Shown here in pieces: positions 21,720 to 28,991 of a stretch of DNA of 64,000 bases. The notes beneath the pieces are model-generated. The model searched no databases. It had not been told where the DNA came from and worked only from the letters and a program-made list of their open reading frames with translations. Numbering within the stretch: the first letter of the stretch is position 1; each line of letters opens with the position of its first letter. This DNA comes from Betaproteobacteria bacterium (GTDB lineage: Bacteria; Pseudomonadota; Gammaproteobacteria; Burkholderiales; CAIKXV01). The stretch spans positions 78,491-142,490 of the forward strand of contig CANGYF010000004.1 in NCBI GenBank assembly GCA_947458265.1. The letters run 5' to 3'. A program made the translations under genes and the position numbers.

Positions 21720-23156
21720 CTACAGCCGTTCGCCGGCGAAGTCCGCCAGCCGTGAGCGTTCGCCGCGTGCGAGCGTCACGTGGCCGCCATGTGCCCAGCC
21801 CTTCATGCGATCGACGACGTAGCTCAGGCCGGAGCTCCCTTCGGTCAGGTAGGGCGTGTCGATCTGGGCGATGTTGCCCAGGCAGACGACCTTGGTACCC
21901 GGCCCGGCTCGGGTAATCAGCGTCTTCATCTGCTTGGGCGTGAGGTTCTGCGCCTCGTCGATGATCAGGAACTTGTTGAGGAAGGTGCGCCCGCGCATGA
22001 AGTTGAGCGACTTCACCTTGATGCGCGAGCGGATCAGGTCGCGGGTGGCGGCACGTCCCCAGTCGCCCGCATCGTCGTCGGTCTTGTTGAGCACGTCGAG
22101 GTTGTCCTCGAGCGCGCCCATCCACGGGTTCATCTTCTCTTCCTCGGTGCCGGGCAGGAATCCGATGTCCTCGCCGACCGGCACCGTCACCCGCGTCATG
22201 ATGATCTCGGAGTAGAGTTTTTCTTCGAGCGTCTGCGCGAGGCCGGCGGCAAGGGTCAGCAGCGTCTTGCCGGTGCCGGCCTGGCCGAGCAGTGTCACGC
22301 AGTCGATGTCCGGGTCCATCAGCAGGTTCAGTGCGAAGTTCTGCTCGCGGTTACGGGCCAGTACGCCCCAGATGCTGTTCTTCTGGTGCGAATAGTCGCG
22401 GATGGTCTGCAGGATGGCGGTCTTGCCGGACTGCTCCTTCACGATCGCGTAGAAGGGCTTGTCCGCCTCCATCCAGACGAACTCGTTCACCGCGAAGGAC
22501 GCGCAGAGCGGCCCGCTCACCCGGTAGAACGTGCTGCCCGCCTGCTGCCAGGATTCCATCTCCTTGCCGTGCTTTTCCCAGAAGTCCGCCGGCAACTCGC
22601 GCACGCCGGTGTACAGCAGGTCGGTGTCCTCCAGCACCTTGTCGTTGAAGTAGTCCTCGGCGGCCAGTCCCAGCGCACGCGCCTTGATGCGCATGTTGAT
22701 GTCCTTGCTGACCAGGATCACCTGCCGGCGCGGATCGCGTTCCTGCAGCGCCTTGACCACTGCGAGGATCTGGTTGTCCGCCTTGCCGCTGGCCGGGATC
22801 GAGCTCGGCAGGGTGGCCTCCAGCGCCTCGGTCTGCAGCATCAGGTGCCCGGTGCCCTGGCGGATGCCGGTGTCGGTGAGCGGGATGCCTTCCCCGAGGT
22901 CCAGGCCTGGCGAGCGTGCGATCACCTCCTCCAGGTAGCGGCTGGCCTGACGGGCATTGCGCGCTACCTCGGTCATACCCTTCTTGTGGTCGTCCAGTTC
23001 CTCGAGCGTGATCATGGGCAGGAACACGTCATGTTCCTCGAAGCGGAACAGGCTGGTCGGATCGTGCATCAGCACGTTGGTATCGACCACGAACAGCTTG
23101 GTCGAGTGCAGCCTGGTGACGCTGGTCTGGCCGGCCGGTCTGGTGCGCTGGATCAT
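21720..23156 (-). CDS. phoH: PhoH family PIN-domain ATPase (PhoH2-like)
   Basis: The 478-residue protein joins an N-terminal PIN nuclease domain to a C-terminal PhoH ATPase. The PIN acidic residues are visible (Asp25 in FVVDTNVLM, Glu52/Glu53, Asp127, Asp152). The ATPase has Walker A GQAGTGKT at 291-298 and a Walker B-like IIDEAQ at 398-403. Proteins of this architecture (PhoH2) are described as RNA helicase/ribonucleases. GGGAG about 5 bases before ATG 23156 supports the start. It is convergent with dnaB and follows bcp after a terminator, so it is probably transcribed alone. The RNA substrate is unknown. Confidence 0.88.
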   Translation of the reverse strand: MIQRTRPAGQTSVTRLHSTKLFVVDTNVLMHDPTSLFRFEEHDVFLPMITLEELDDHKKGMTEVARNARQASRYLEEVIARSPGLDLGEGIPLTDTGIRQGTGHLMLQTEALEATLPSSIPASGKADNQILAVVKALQERDPRRQVILVSKDINMRIKARALGLAAEDYFNDKVLEDTDLLYTGVRELPADFWEKHGKEMESWQQAGSTFYRVSGPLCASFAVNEFVWMEADKPFYAIVKEQSGKTAILQTIRDYSHQKNSIWGVLARNREQNFALNLLMDPDIDCVTLLGQAGTGKTLLTLAAGLAQTLEEKLYSEIIMTRVTVPVGEDIGFLPGTEEEKMNPWMGALEDNLDVLNKTDDDAGDWGRAATRDLIRSRIKVKSLNFMRGRTFLNKFLIIDEAQNLTPKQMKTLITRAGPGTKVVCLGNIAQIDTPYLTEGSSGLSYVVDRMKGWAHGGHVTLARGERSRLADFAGERL

Positions 23157-23196
23157 CGTGTCTCCCGGGTTGGGTACTCGGCATGGTGGGACGGAA

Positions 23197-23231
23197 ACAA
23201 AACGCCCCCAGCGGCAAGGCCGTGGGGGCGT
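23197..23231 (-). terminator. Intrinsic terminator downstream of bcp
   Basis: On the minus strand a 9-bp stem (ACGCCCCCA 23202-23210 with TGGGGGCGT 23223-23231) is followed by TTTTG then TTT. It lies 165 bases past the bcp stop and about 45 bases before the phoH start, separating the two transcripts. Confidence 0.65.
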
Positions 23232-23397
23232 CGAATGCTGCGGCGTTCAGGGGCGGGTCGCCGGGTCAAGATGGACGACCGTTGCAGCGGCGGAGGGCGG
23301 GGCGCGCGGGCGGGCAGGGGCGCACTGTCATTGCGTGTCCGTCACCTTGGAGGCGTCATCCCGGGCTGATCCCCTGCGTGTTCGTCTCGACGGCACT

Positions 23398-23856
23398 CTA
23401 CTTGAGGGTGGCAACGAATGCCAGCACCTCGTCGACATGCCCCGGAACCTTCACGCCTCGCCATTCACGCGCGATCGTGCCGTCCGCCGCGACCACAAAG
23501 GTGCTGCGTTCGATGCCCCGTACCTGCTTGCCGTACATGTTCTTCATCTTCATCACGCCCCACGCGGTGCAGGCGGTCTCGTCCGGATCGGACAGCAGGT
23601 CGAACGGCAGGCCGAGCTTTTCGCGGAACGATGCATGCGACTTCAGGCTGTCGCGCGAGACGCCGACGATGGCCGCGCCAGCCTTCGAGAAGACCTTGTA
23701 CTGGTCCCGGAAGCCGGCCGCTTCCGTCGTGCAGCCAGGCGTGTTGTCCTTCGGGTAGAAGAACACCACCACTGGCGAGCCGTGCGCCGCGGACAGGTCG
23801 AAGGTGCCGCCGTCGGTCGAGGGCAGCTTGAGCGCGGGAGCTTTTGTCGCGGGCAT
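23398..23856 (-). CDS. bcp: Thioredoxin-dependent thiol peroxidase (BCP/PrxQ)
   Basis: This 152-residue peroxiredoxin reduces hydrogen peroxide and organic hydroperoxides with electrons from thioredoxin. The peroxidatic cysteine is Cys42 in YPKDNTPGCTTEAAGFRD, the PrxQ consensus. The usual resolving cysteine five residues later is absent (Ala-Ala-Gly there), so it may work as a one-cysteine enzyme or use the Cys in DETACTAWGV. The remainder (GVSRDSLKSHASFREKLGLPFDLLSD, GIERSTFVVAADG) is typical. There is no signal peptide, so it is cytoplasmic. It stands alone between arnD and phoH on the same strand. Confidence 0.93.
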   Translation of the reverse strand: MPATKAPALKLPSTDGGTFDLSAAHGSPVVVFFYPKDNTPGCTTEAAGFRDQYKVFSKAGAAIVGVSRDSLKSHASFREKLGLPFDLLSDPDETACTAWGVMKMKNMYGKQVRGIERSTFVVAADGTIAREWRGVKVPGHVDEVLAFVATLK

Positions 23857-23897
23857 GTTGTCTCCAGTGGGTCCGGAAAGTAGTAAGTATGGCGACT

Positions 23898-23922
23898 GGA
23901 CGTTACAGCGGCTGTATCGTCC
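23898..23922 (-). terminator. Hairpin downstream of arnD
   Basis: GGACG-T-TACAGC (23898-23909) and GCTGTA-T-CGTCC (23911-23922) form an 11-bp stem with one T-T mismatch and a tight loop. It lies 21 bases past the arnD stop on the minus strand. There is no U-tract, so it may terminate weakly or protect the transcript 3' end. It also sits about 40 bases upstream of bcp. Confidence 0.4.
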
Positions 23923-23943
23923 GCTGCGACGAAACGCGTCCGC

Positions 23944-24945
23944 TCAGCCAGCGCCGGTGGCCATCGGTGGCTGGACATGCTGCGCGATGACGGCGCGATC
24001 GCGCGTCCAGCGGTAATCGGGTGGCGGCGCATCCGGCGCCAGGAACGCCGGCCCCTGCAGTGCCAGCAGGCCGCTGCGGCCGGGTACTTCGCCGAAAACC
24101 ACCTCGTGGTGCGGCAACTGCTCGAGTTCCAGCCCGTCGCAGTAGTCGCGCAGCGACAGCAGTTCGTAGCCCTGCGCCTTCCAGCCGGCCAGCAGCCGTT
24201 CGAACGCGGGCGCCAGCTTCTGCCCTTCGAACTCGGCACGTAGCGTGTACACATGTCCGGTCGTGGGACAGTCGCTGCCGGTCAGGGCCAGCAGGTGGTC
24301 GGCGACGTTCTCCGCCGTGATGCCGTCGCTGCCGATCAGTTCGTCGAGCGTCGGCAGTGTCGTAGGGATCTGGGGACAGGCGATCAGCTCCGCGTTGTAG
24401 GTGGGCAGGAACGGATGCGTGCCACGGGTGTCCGAGCTGTAGCCGAAGGCCAGCCGCTGGGTGTTGCGCAGCGCATGTACGTTCAGCTGCCAGCCGGCTG
24501 CGCCATGGGCGCGAGGGCGCACGCCGAACACCTCGTCGAAGCGGTCGTAGGCGAGCTGCATCTCGGCGCGCGTCCAGGCTTCGTCGGCGAGCCCGAGGCG
24601 ACCCTGCCAGCGCATGTTGTCCCAGCAGTGGATGCCGCACTCGAAGCCGGCGTCACGCACCGCGCGCATCTGGTCGCCGCAGCGCAGGCCGATGTCGGGC
24701 CCGGGCAGCAGGGTGCCGTACAGCAGGGTGCGCAATCCGTAGTGCCCGAGCGCCGAGGTGCGCGACACCTTGTTCACGGAACCGCGGCGGAGCATGCGGC
24801 GTACCCCACGGCCGGTGTGGTCCGGCCCGAGGCTGAACAGGAAGGTCGCGCCAGCGCCCTCGCGCCGCAGCAGTTCGACGAGGCGCGGCACGCCTTCGCG
24901 CGTACCGCGATAGGTGTCCACGTCGATCTTCAGGGCGAGCTTCAT
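23944..24945 (-). CDS. arnD: Polysaccharide deacetylase family protein, ArnD-like deformylase
   Basis: ArnD removes the formyl group from undecaprenyl phosphate-4-deoxy-4-formamido-L-arabinose, a step toward cationic L-Ara4N on lipid A that confers polymyxin resistance. The N-terminus (MKLALKIDVDTYRGTREGVP, then LLRREGAGATFLFSLGPDHTGR and SALGHYGLRTLLYGTLLPGP) is close to known ArnD proteins and includes the metal-binding aspartates. HCWDN and FGYSSDTRGTHPF are further family motifs. At 333 residues it is slightly longer than E. coli ArnD (296). No other arn gene is nearby, so the pathway must be completed elsewhere. It is coupled to a 29-codon frame and mnmH upstream. Confidence 0.8.
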   Translation of the reverse strand: MKLALKIDVDTYRGTREGVPRLVELLRREGAGATFLFSLGPDHTGRGVRRMLRRGSVNKVSRTSALGHYGLRTLLYGTLLPGPDIGLRCGDQMRAVRDAGFECGIHCWDNMRWQGRLGLADEAWTRAEMQLAYDRFDEVFGVRPRAHGAAGWQLNVHALRNTQRLAFGYSSDTRGTHPFLPTYNAELIACPQIPTTLPTLDELIGSDGITAENVADHLLALTGSDCPTTGHVYTLRAEFEGQKLAPAFERLLAGWKAQGYELLSLRDYCDGLELEQLPHHEVVFGEVPGRSGLLALQGPAFLAPDAPPPDYRWTRDRAVIAQHVQPPMATGAG

Positions 24946-25031
24946 CGGGGCGTGCGGTCCTTCAGGAGTAGCCGGGCGGCTGCATTGAGCAGCTCGTCGA
25001 CCCGGAGCGACGCTGAGCCGAGGCTGGTCAT
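24942..25031 (-). CDS. Putative 29-residue small protein between mnmH and arnD
   Basis: An ATG at 25031 overlaps the mnmH stop (ATGA) and the stop at 24942 overlaps the arnD start (ATGA), so a 30-codon frame fits exactly between two coupled genes. The peptide (MTSLGSASLRVDELLNAAARL then LLKDRTPR) would form an amphipathic helix. It has no own Shine-Dalgarno and would depend on translational coupling. It may be a real small protein or simply a bridging frame that keeps ribosomes on the message for arnD. No family is recognised. Confidence 0.35.
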   Translation of the reverse strand: MTSLGSASLRVDELLNAAARLLLKDRTPR

Positions 25032-26161
25032 GCGGCCGCGGTGTCGGGTGTGCCCGGCACGGGCAGCGCCGGGCGGGCGGCGGCCCGGGGCACTGCCGCG
25101 ACCAGTGCGCGTGCAGCAGCGGCTACCGAGGCTCCGTCGACGCCGGCCAGTTCTATCACCGGTGCGTCGAGGTGGCCGTTGTAGTTGCGGAACATCGAAC
25201 GATCGTAGGCCTGGTCGTAGTGCTGCTCGAGCAGGGTGCAGACGAACTGCTCCCATTGCCCGGCATCGACCAGGGTCCGCCAGTGGCGCAGGGTCTCGCC
25301 GGAGTGCAGGCCGCGCAGGCATTCCAGCCGCTCGAGCAGTCGCGGTGCGTCCTGCACCAGGTGGTCGTACTCGCCGAGCAGCAGCCGGGTGCGGGTCTGC
25401 ACCGAAGCCTCGACGCGCAGGGTGGGCGATTCGCGCATGCGGGCGATCAGTGCGTCGGGTACGTGCAGCACACCCACGCGCTTGCTCTCCGCCTCGACGT
25501 ATACCGGCCGGGCCGGGTCGAAGCCGCGCAGGGCCTGCCAGAGCATCGACTCGAACAGCTTCTGCGCCGGCTGCGGGTCGCCAGGCAGGTCGCCCAGCAC
25601 CGAGCCGCGGTGGCGTGCGATGGCTTCCAGGTCCAGGACCTGCTCGCCGAGCGAGTCCAGTTCGCGCAGCAGGCGGCTCTTGCCGCAGCCGGTGCGGCCG
25701 CACACCACCCGGAACGACAGGGCGGGCGGCAGCAGCGCCAGGTCGTCGATCACGCGGCGCCGGTAGGCCCGGTAGCCGCCTTCGAGCTGCATCGCCCGCC
25801 AGCCGATCTCGCGCAGCACATGCACGAACGATCGGCTGCGCTGCCCGCCGCGCCAGCAGTAGACGAGCGGCGCCCACTTGCGCGGCCGGTCGGCGAAGAC
25901 GGTTTCCACGTGGTGGGCGATGTTGCGCGCAGCCAGGGCGCCGCCCACGCGGCGCGCCTCGAACGCGCCCTGCTGCTTGTACATCGTGCCCACCAGGGCG
26001 CGCTGGGCATCGTCCAGAACCGGGCAGTTGATCGAGCCGGGCATGTGATCCTCGGCGAACTCCGCCGGCGAGCGCACGTCGATCAGTGCGTCGAAGCGCG
26101 CCGGGTCCGAGAGGGCGGCGTCGGTGCTGAGTATCGGAGAGGGTTCGGTCACGGGGGACAT
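25028..26161 (-). CDS. mnmH: tRNA 2-selenouridine synthase
   Basis: MnmH (SelU/YbbB) replaces sulfur by selenium in 5-substituted 2-thiouridine at the wobble position of certain tRNAs, using selenophosphate and a geranylated intermediate. The N-terminal rhodanese domain has the catalytic Cys102 in YCWRGGQRS, and a P-loop domain follows with GRTGCGKS at 155-162. The length of 377 residues matches the family. It is divergent from selD, which makes the selenophosphate it consumes, across 201 bases that contain a 16-bp palindrome. Downstream it overlaps the small frame leading to arnD. Confidence 0.92.
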   Translation of the reverse strand: MSPVTEPSPILSTDAALSDPARFDALIDVRSPAEFAEDHMPGSINCPVLDDAQRALVGTMYKQQGAFEARRVGGALAARNIAHHVETVFADRPRKWAPLVYCWRGGQRSRSFVHVLREIGWRAMQLEGGYRAYRRRVIDDLALLPPALSFRVVCGRTGCGKSRLLRELDSLGEQVLDLEAIARHRGSVLGDLPGDPQPAQKLFESMLWQALRGFDPARPVYVEAESKRVGVLHVPDALIARMRESPTLRVEASVQTRTRLLLGEYDHLVQDAPRLLERLECLRGLHSGETLRHWRTLVDAGQWEQFVCTLLEQHYDQAYDRSMFRNYNGHLDAPVIELAGVDGASVAAAARALVAAVPRAAARPALPVPGTPDTAAA

Positions 26162-26279
26162 TCGTGGTCGGGAGCATCCCGATGGGCGCGGAGTGTACAC
26201 TTCGGCCACGCGCCGGGCCATCTCGGTCGCGTAGTCGCATTCGTCGCATATCACGGAATTTTCAGGGTTTTTGCCAGAT

Positions 26280-26295
26280 TGCGCAGGCCTGCGCA
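26280..26295. promoter_or_regulatory. 16-bp perfect palindrome between mnmH and selD
   Basis: TGCGCAGGCCTGCGCA is its own reverse complement. It lies 67 bases upstream of the selD start and about 120 bases upstream of mnmH, in the divergent promoter region of the two selenium genes. Position and symmetry suggest a dimeric operator that could coordinate both genes. No matching regulator is seen nearby. Confidence 0.4.
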
Positions 26296-26362
26296 GTGAT
26301 CTTCGACCGTCGCGCGGCGACACGCATCCGCCCCGTAGTGCATACATGCAGGATTCGCCCAG

Positions 26363-27487
26363 ATGTCCGCAAACGTTCCCGACCCGGCCGCAAAGATCGA
26401 AGCCGCATCGACCATCGATGCGCGTCCCGTCCGCCTGAGCGAGCTTTCCCACGGCGGTGGGTGAGGCTGCAAACTCACGCCGGCGGTGCTGAGCGAAATC
26501 CTGGCCGCGTCGCCTGCGACAGCAGCGATCACGCGCGCCTTCCCGGACCTCATCGTCGGCCGCGAGTCGAGCGACGATGCGGCCGTCTATCGGCTGAACG
26601 ACAGCCAGGCGCTGATCGCGACCACCGATTTCTTCATGCCGATCGTCGACGACCCGTTCGACTTCGGCCGCATCGCTGCAACCAATGCCATCTCGGATGT
26701 CTACGCGATGGGCGGCACGCCGATCATGGCGCTGGCACTGGTCGCGATGCCGGTGGCGAAGATCGGCGCGCCGGCGGTACAGCGCATCCTCGCCGGCGGC
26801 GAGGCGGTGTGCGCGGCGGCGGGTATCCCGATCGCCGGTGGCCACAGCATCGATTCGGTAGAGCCGATCTACGGGCTGGTCGTGCTCGGGCTGGTGCATC
26901 CTGCCAAGGTCAAGCGCAACGACCAGGCACGTGACGGCGATGCGCTGGTGCTGAGCAAGGGCCTGGGGGTGGGCATCCTGAGCGCAGCCCTGAAGAAGCA
27001 GGTGCTGGGCGACGCCGGCTATGGCCGGATGATCGCCAGCACCACGCAGCTCAATGCGATCGGCGCGCAGCTGGCCGCACGAGACAGCGTGCATGCGCTG
27101 ACCGATGTCACCGGATTCGGCCTGCTCGGCCATGCGCTCGAGATGGCGCGCGGCTCATCGCTGGCCGCATGCATCGACTGGGCCTCGGTGCCGGTGCTGC
27201 CCGAGGCGCTGCCGTTCGCTGAACAGGGCCTGGCCACCGGGGCATCCGGCCGCAACTGGCAGAGCTACGGCCACGACGTGGTGCTGCCGGCAGGGATGCC
27301 GGAGTGGCAGCGCAACCTGCTCACCGACCCTCAGACCAGTGGTGGCCTGCTGGTTGCCTGCGACGCGGCAAGCGCCGATGCACTGGTGGACGAGATGCGC
27401 GCAGCCGGCTTCAGCTTCGCCGCGCGCGTTGGCCGGCTGCAGTCGCCGGATGGGGGTACCGCCGCCGGGCAGGTCCTGGTGCGCTGA
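26363..27487 (+). CDS. selD: Selenide, water dikinase SelD, itself a selenoprotein
   Basis: SelD makes selenophosphate from selenide and ATP for Sec-tRNA and for selenouridine. From ATG 26363 (AGGA 9 bases upstream) the frame reads LSELSHGGG, then TGA at 26462-26464, then GCKLTPAVL. In SelD this position is the catalytic Cys or Sec followed by G-C-K, so the TGA is read as selenocysteine (Sec34), with Lys37 as the other catalytic residue. The rest is intact: DDAAVY, ATTDFFMPIVDDPFDFGRIA, NAISDVYAMGGTP, DVTGFGLLGH, DPQTSGGLL. The length is 374 residues. A start at GTG 26486 would drop the active site. The organism must therefore carry selA, selB and selC elsewhere. Confidence 0.93.
26462..26464 (+). 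other. In-frame TGA codon read as selenocysteine
   Basis: The codon falls exactly at the active-site position of SelD (GGG-Sec-GCK). Downstream, 26474-26493 contains complementary blocks (CTCA...TGAG around a GC-rich centre) that could form the apical stem of a bacterial SECIS element within the usual distance of the UGA. The exact fold was not computed. Confidence 0.85.
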
Positions 27488-27505
27488 ATGCGCTGAAGAT
27501 GCCCG

Positions 27506-27534
27506 CGCGCTGGACAGGCTGGCCTGCCAGCGCG
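27506..27534. terminator. Bidirectional hairpin between convergent selD and tesA
   Basis: CGCGCTGG (27506-27513) and CCAGCGCG (27527-27534) pair perfectly; inside, CAGG (27515-27518) pairs with CCTG (27523-27526). This gives a 12-bp stem with one bulged A and a 4-base loop. It fills the 48 bases between two convergent genes. There is no T-run on either side. Confidence 0.6.
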
Positions 27535-27535
27535 A

Positions 27536-28201
27536 TCAGCGGGCTTTCAGTACATTGCGGATCTCGGGCCAGAGCGTATCGAGCATCAGCGGTTGCGCCG
27601 CGACGGTCGGATGGATGCCGTCGGGCTGGAAGAAGTCGCGTTTCTCCGCGAACGGCTCGAGGATGAACGGCACCAGTGGAGCCTTCGTGTTGCGCGCCGC
27701 TTCGACGAACACCTGCCGGAACTTTTCGCCGAATGTCCGGCCGTAGTTGGGTGGCAGCCGCACGCCGACCAGCAGCGGGCGGGCGTTGACCTTGCGGCTG
27801 GCAGTCACCATGTATTCCAGGTTGGCGCGCGTGGTTTCGAGCGACACGCCGCGCAGACCGTCGTTGCCACCGAGGGCGATCACCACCGCCTGGGGACGAT
27901 GGCGCACCAGTTCGGCATCGATGCGGTTGCGTCCCCCCAGGGTGGTTTCGCCGCTGATGCTGGCATTGACGACCTGCCAGCCGAGGTTCTCCGACTTCAA
28001 CCGGCGTTCCAGCAACGCGACCCAGCCCGATCCCTGCGGCAGGCCATACTCGGCGGAGAGGCTGTCGCCGAACACCATCAGTACAGGCACGGCAGGCGGT
28101 TGCGCGGCAAGGGCGGAGGTCGTGGCGGGCAGCAGCAGGCACAGCAGCACGGCCGCACGACGGCACGAGAGACGGATCGAGGACGGGATGGACCAGGGCA
28201 T
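27536..28201 (-). CDS. tesA: Arylesterase / multifunctional acyl-CoA thioesterase I (TesA-like)
   Basis: A periplasmic SGNH/GDSL hydrolase. It has a signal peptide (about residues 12-33, ending ALAA), the nucleophile Ser47 in FGDSLSAEYGL, the oxyanion residues in SGETTLGG and GGNDGL, and the Asp/His pair in FFQPDGIHPT. TesA-type enzymes hydrolyse acyl-CoA, aryl esters and lysophospholipids. The length of 221 residues is normal. ATG 28201 gives a complete signal peptide, though ATG 28216 is possible; neither has a good ribosome-binding site. It is divergent from ybbA, a conserved pairing, and the two 5' ends overlap by 14 bases if both preferred starts are right. Confidence 0.88.
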   Translation of the reverse strand: MPWSIPSSIRLSCRRAAVLLCLLLPATTSALAAQPPAVPVLMVFGDSLSAEYGLPQGSGWVALLERRLKSENLGWQVVNASISGETTLGGRNRIDAELVRHRPQAVVIALGGNDGLRGVSLETTRANLEYMVTASRKVNARPLLVGVRLPPNYGRTFGEKFRQVFVEAARNTKAPLVPFILEPFAEKRDFFQPDGIHPTVAAQPLMLDTLWPEIRNVLKAR

Positions 28202-28991
28202 GAAAGACCACGGCATGGTGGACGACAGGATGGATGACGACAAGCGGCACGCTCCGGCATTGAAGGCAGTCGATCTTACTAAACGGGTCACCACCGGGGA
28301 GTCTGCACTGCTGATCCTGTCCAACGTGAGTTTCGAGGTGGAGGCGGGCGCGTCCGTCGCCGTTCTCGGTGCCTCCGGTTCAGGCAAGACCACGCTGCTC
28401 GGCCTGCTGGCCGGTCTCGACACCCCGAGCTCGGGTCGGGTCGAGGTACACGGCGAGGACATCTTCCGCCTCGACGAGGACGGACGCGCCGCGCTGCGCC
28501 AGCGGCTGATCGGCTTCGTGTTCCAGTCGTTCCAGCTGCTGCCCGCGCTGACCGCGCTCGAGAACGTGATGCTGCCACTCGAGCTGGCCGGCGTGCCCGA
28601 TGCCCGCGCGCAGGCGCTGCCGCTGCTGGAGCGGGTCGGCCTGGCCGCGCGCGTCGGCCACTACCCGAAACAGCTGTCCGGGGGCGAGCAGCAGCGGGTC
28701 GCGCTCGCCCGTGCCTTCGTCACCCGGCCGAAGCTGCTGATGGCCGACGAACCGACCGGCAACCTGGATGCCGCCACCGGCAGTGGCGTGATCGAACTGA
28801 TGTTCGAGTTGAACCGGGAGCAGGGCACGACGCTGGTGCTGGTCACCCATGATGAGCAGCTGGCGCGCCGCTGCAGCCGCCGGCTGCGCATCGCGGCCGG
28901 CGAACTGGTGTCCGATGAATCCGATGCGGTACGGCCGACGGCTGCGGCGAATACGGTCGCAGCGGCCGGCCTTGCGGTGCCATCGGCATGA
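28188..28991 (+). CDS. ybbA: ABC transporter ATP-binding protein, YbbA/LolD type
   Basis: ATPase of a MacB/LolD-like ABC system that partners the FtsX-type permease encoded immediately downstream. Walker A GASGSGKTTLL, Q-loop FQSFQLLPALTALENVMLPLEL, signature LSGGEQQRVALARAF, Walker B LLMADEPTGNLD and the switch His in VTHDEQ are all present. ATG 28188 has AGGA 6 bases upstream; starts at 28200, 28215 and 28230 are in frame. The protein is 267 residues with an unusual Asp/Met-rich start. Such systems extract lipoproteins, lipids or peptides from the inner membrane; the substrate of YbbAP is not settled. Confidence 0.9.
   Translation: MDQGMKDHGMVDDRMDDDKRHAPALKAVDLTKRVTTGESALLILSNVSFEVEAGASVAVLGASGSGKTTLLGLLAGLDTPSSGRVEVHGEDIFRLDEDGRAALRQRLIGFVFQSFQLLPALTALENVMLPLELAGVPDARAQALPLLERVGLAARVGHYPKQLSGGEQQRVALARAFVTRPKLLMADEPTGNLDAATGSGVIELMFELNREQGTTLVLVTHDEQLARRCSRRLRIAAGELVSDESDAVRPTAAANTVAAAGLAVPSA

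Noticed and set aside
26462..26464. In-frame TGA in selD considered as a nonsense mutation or frameshift
   Set aside because: It sits exactly at the catalytic Cys/Sec position between GGG and GCK, with conserved coding sequence on both sides in the same frame.
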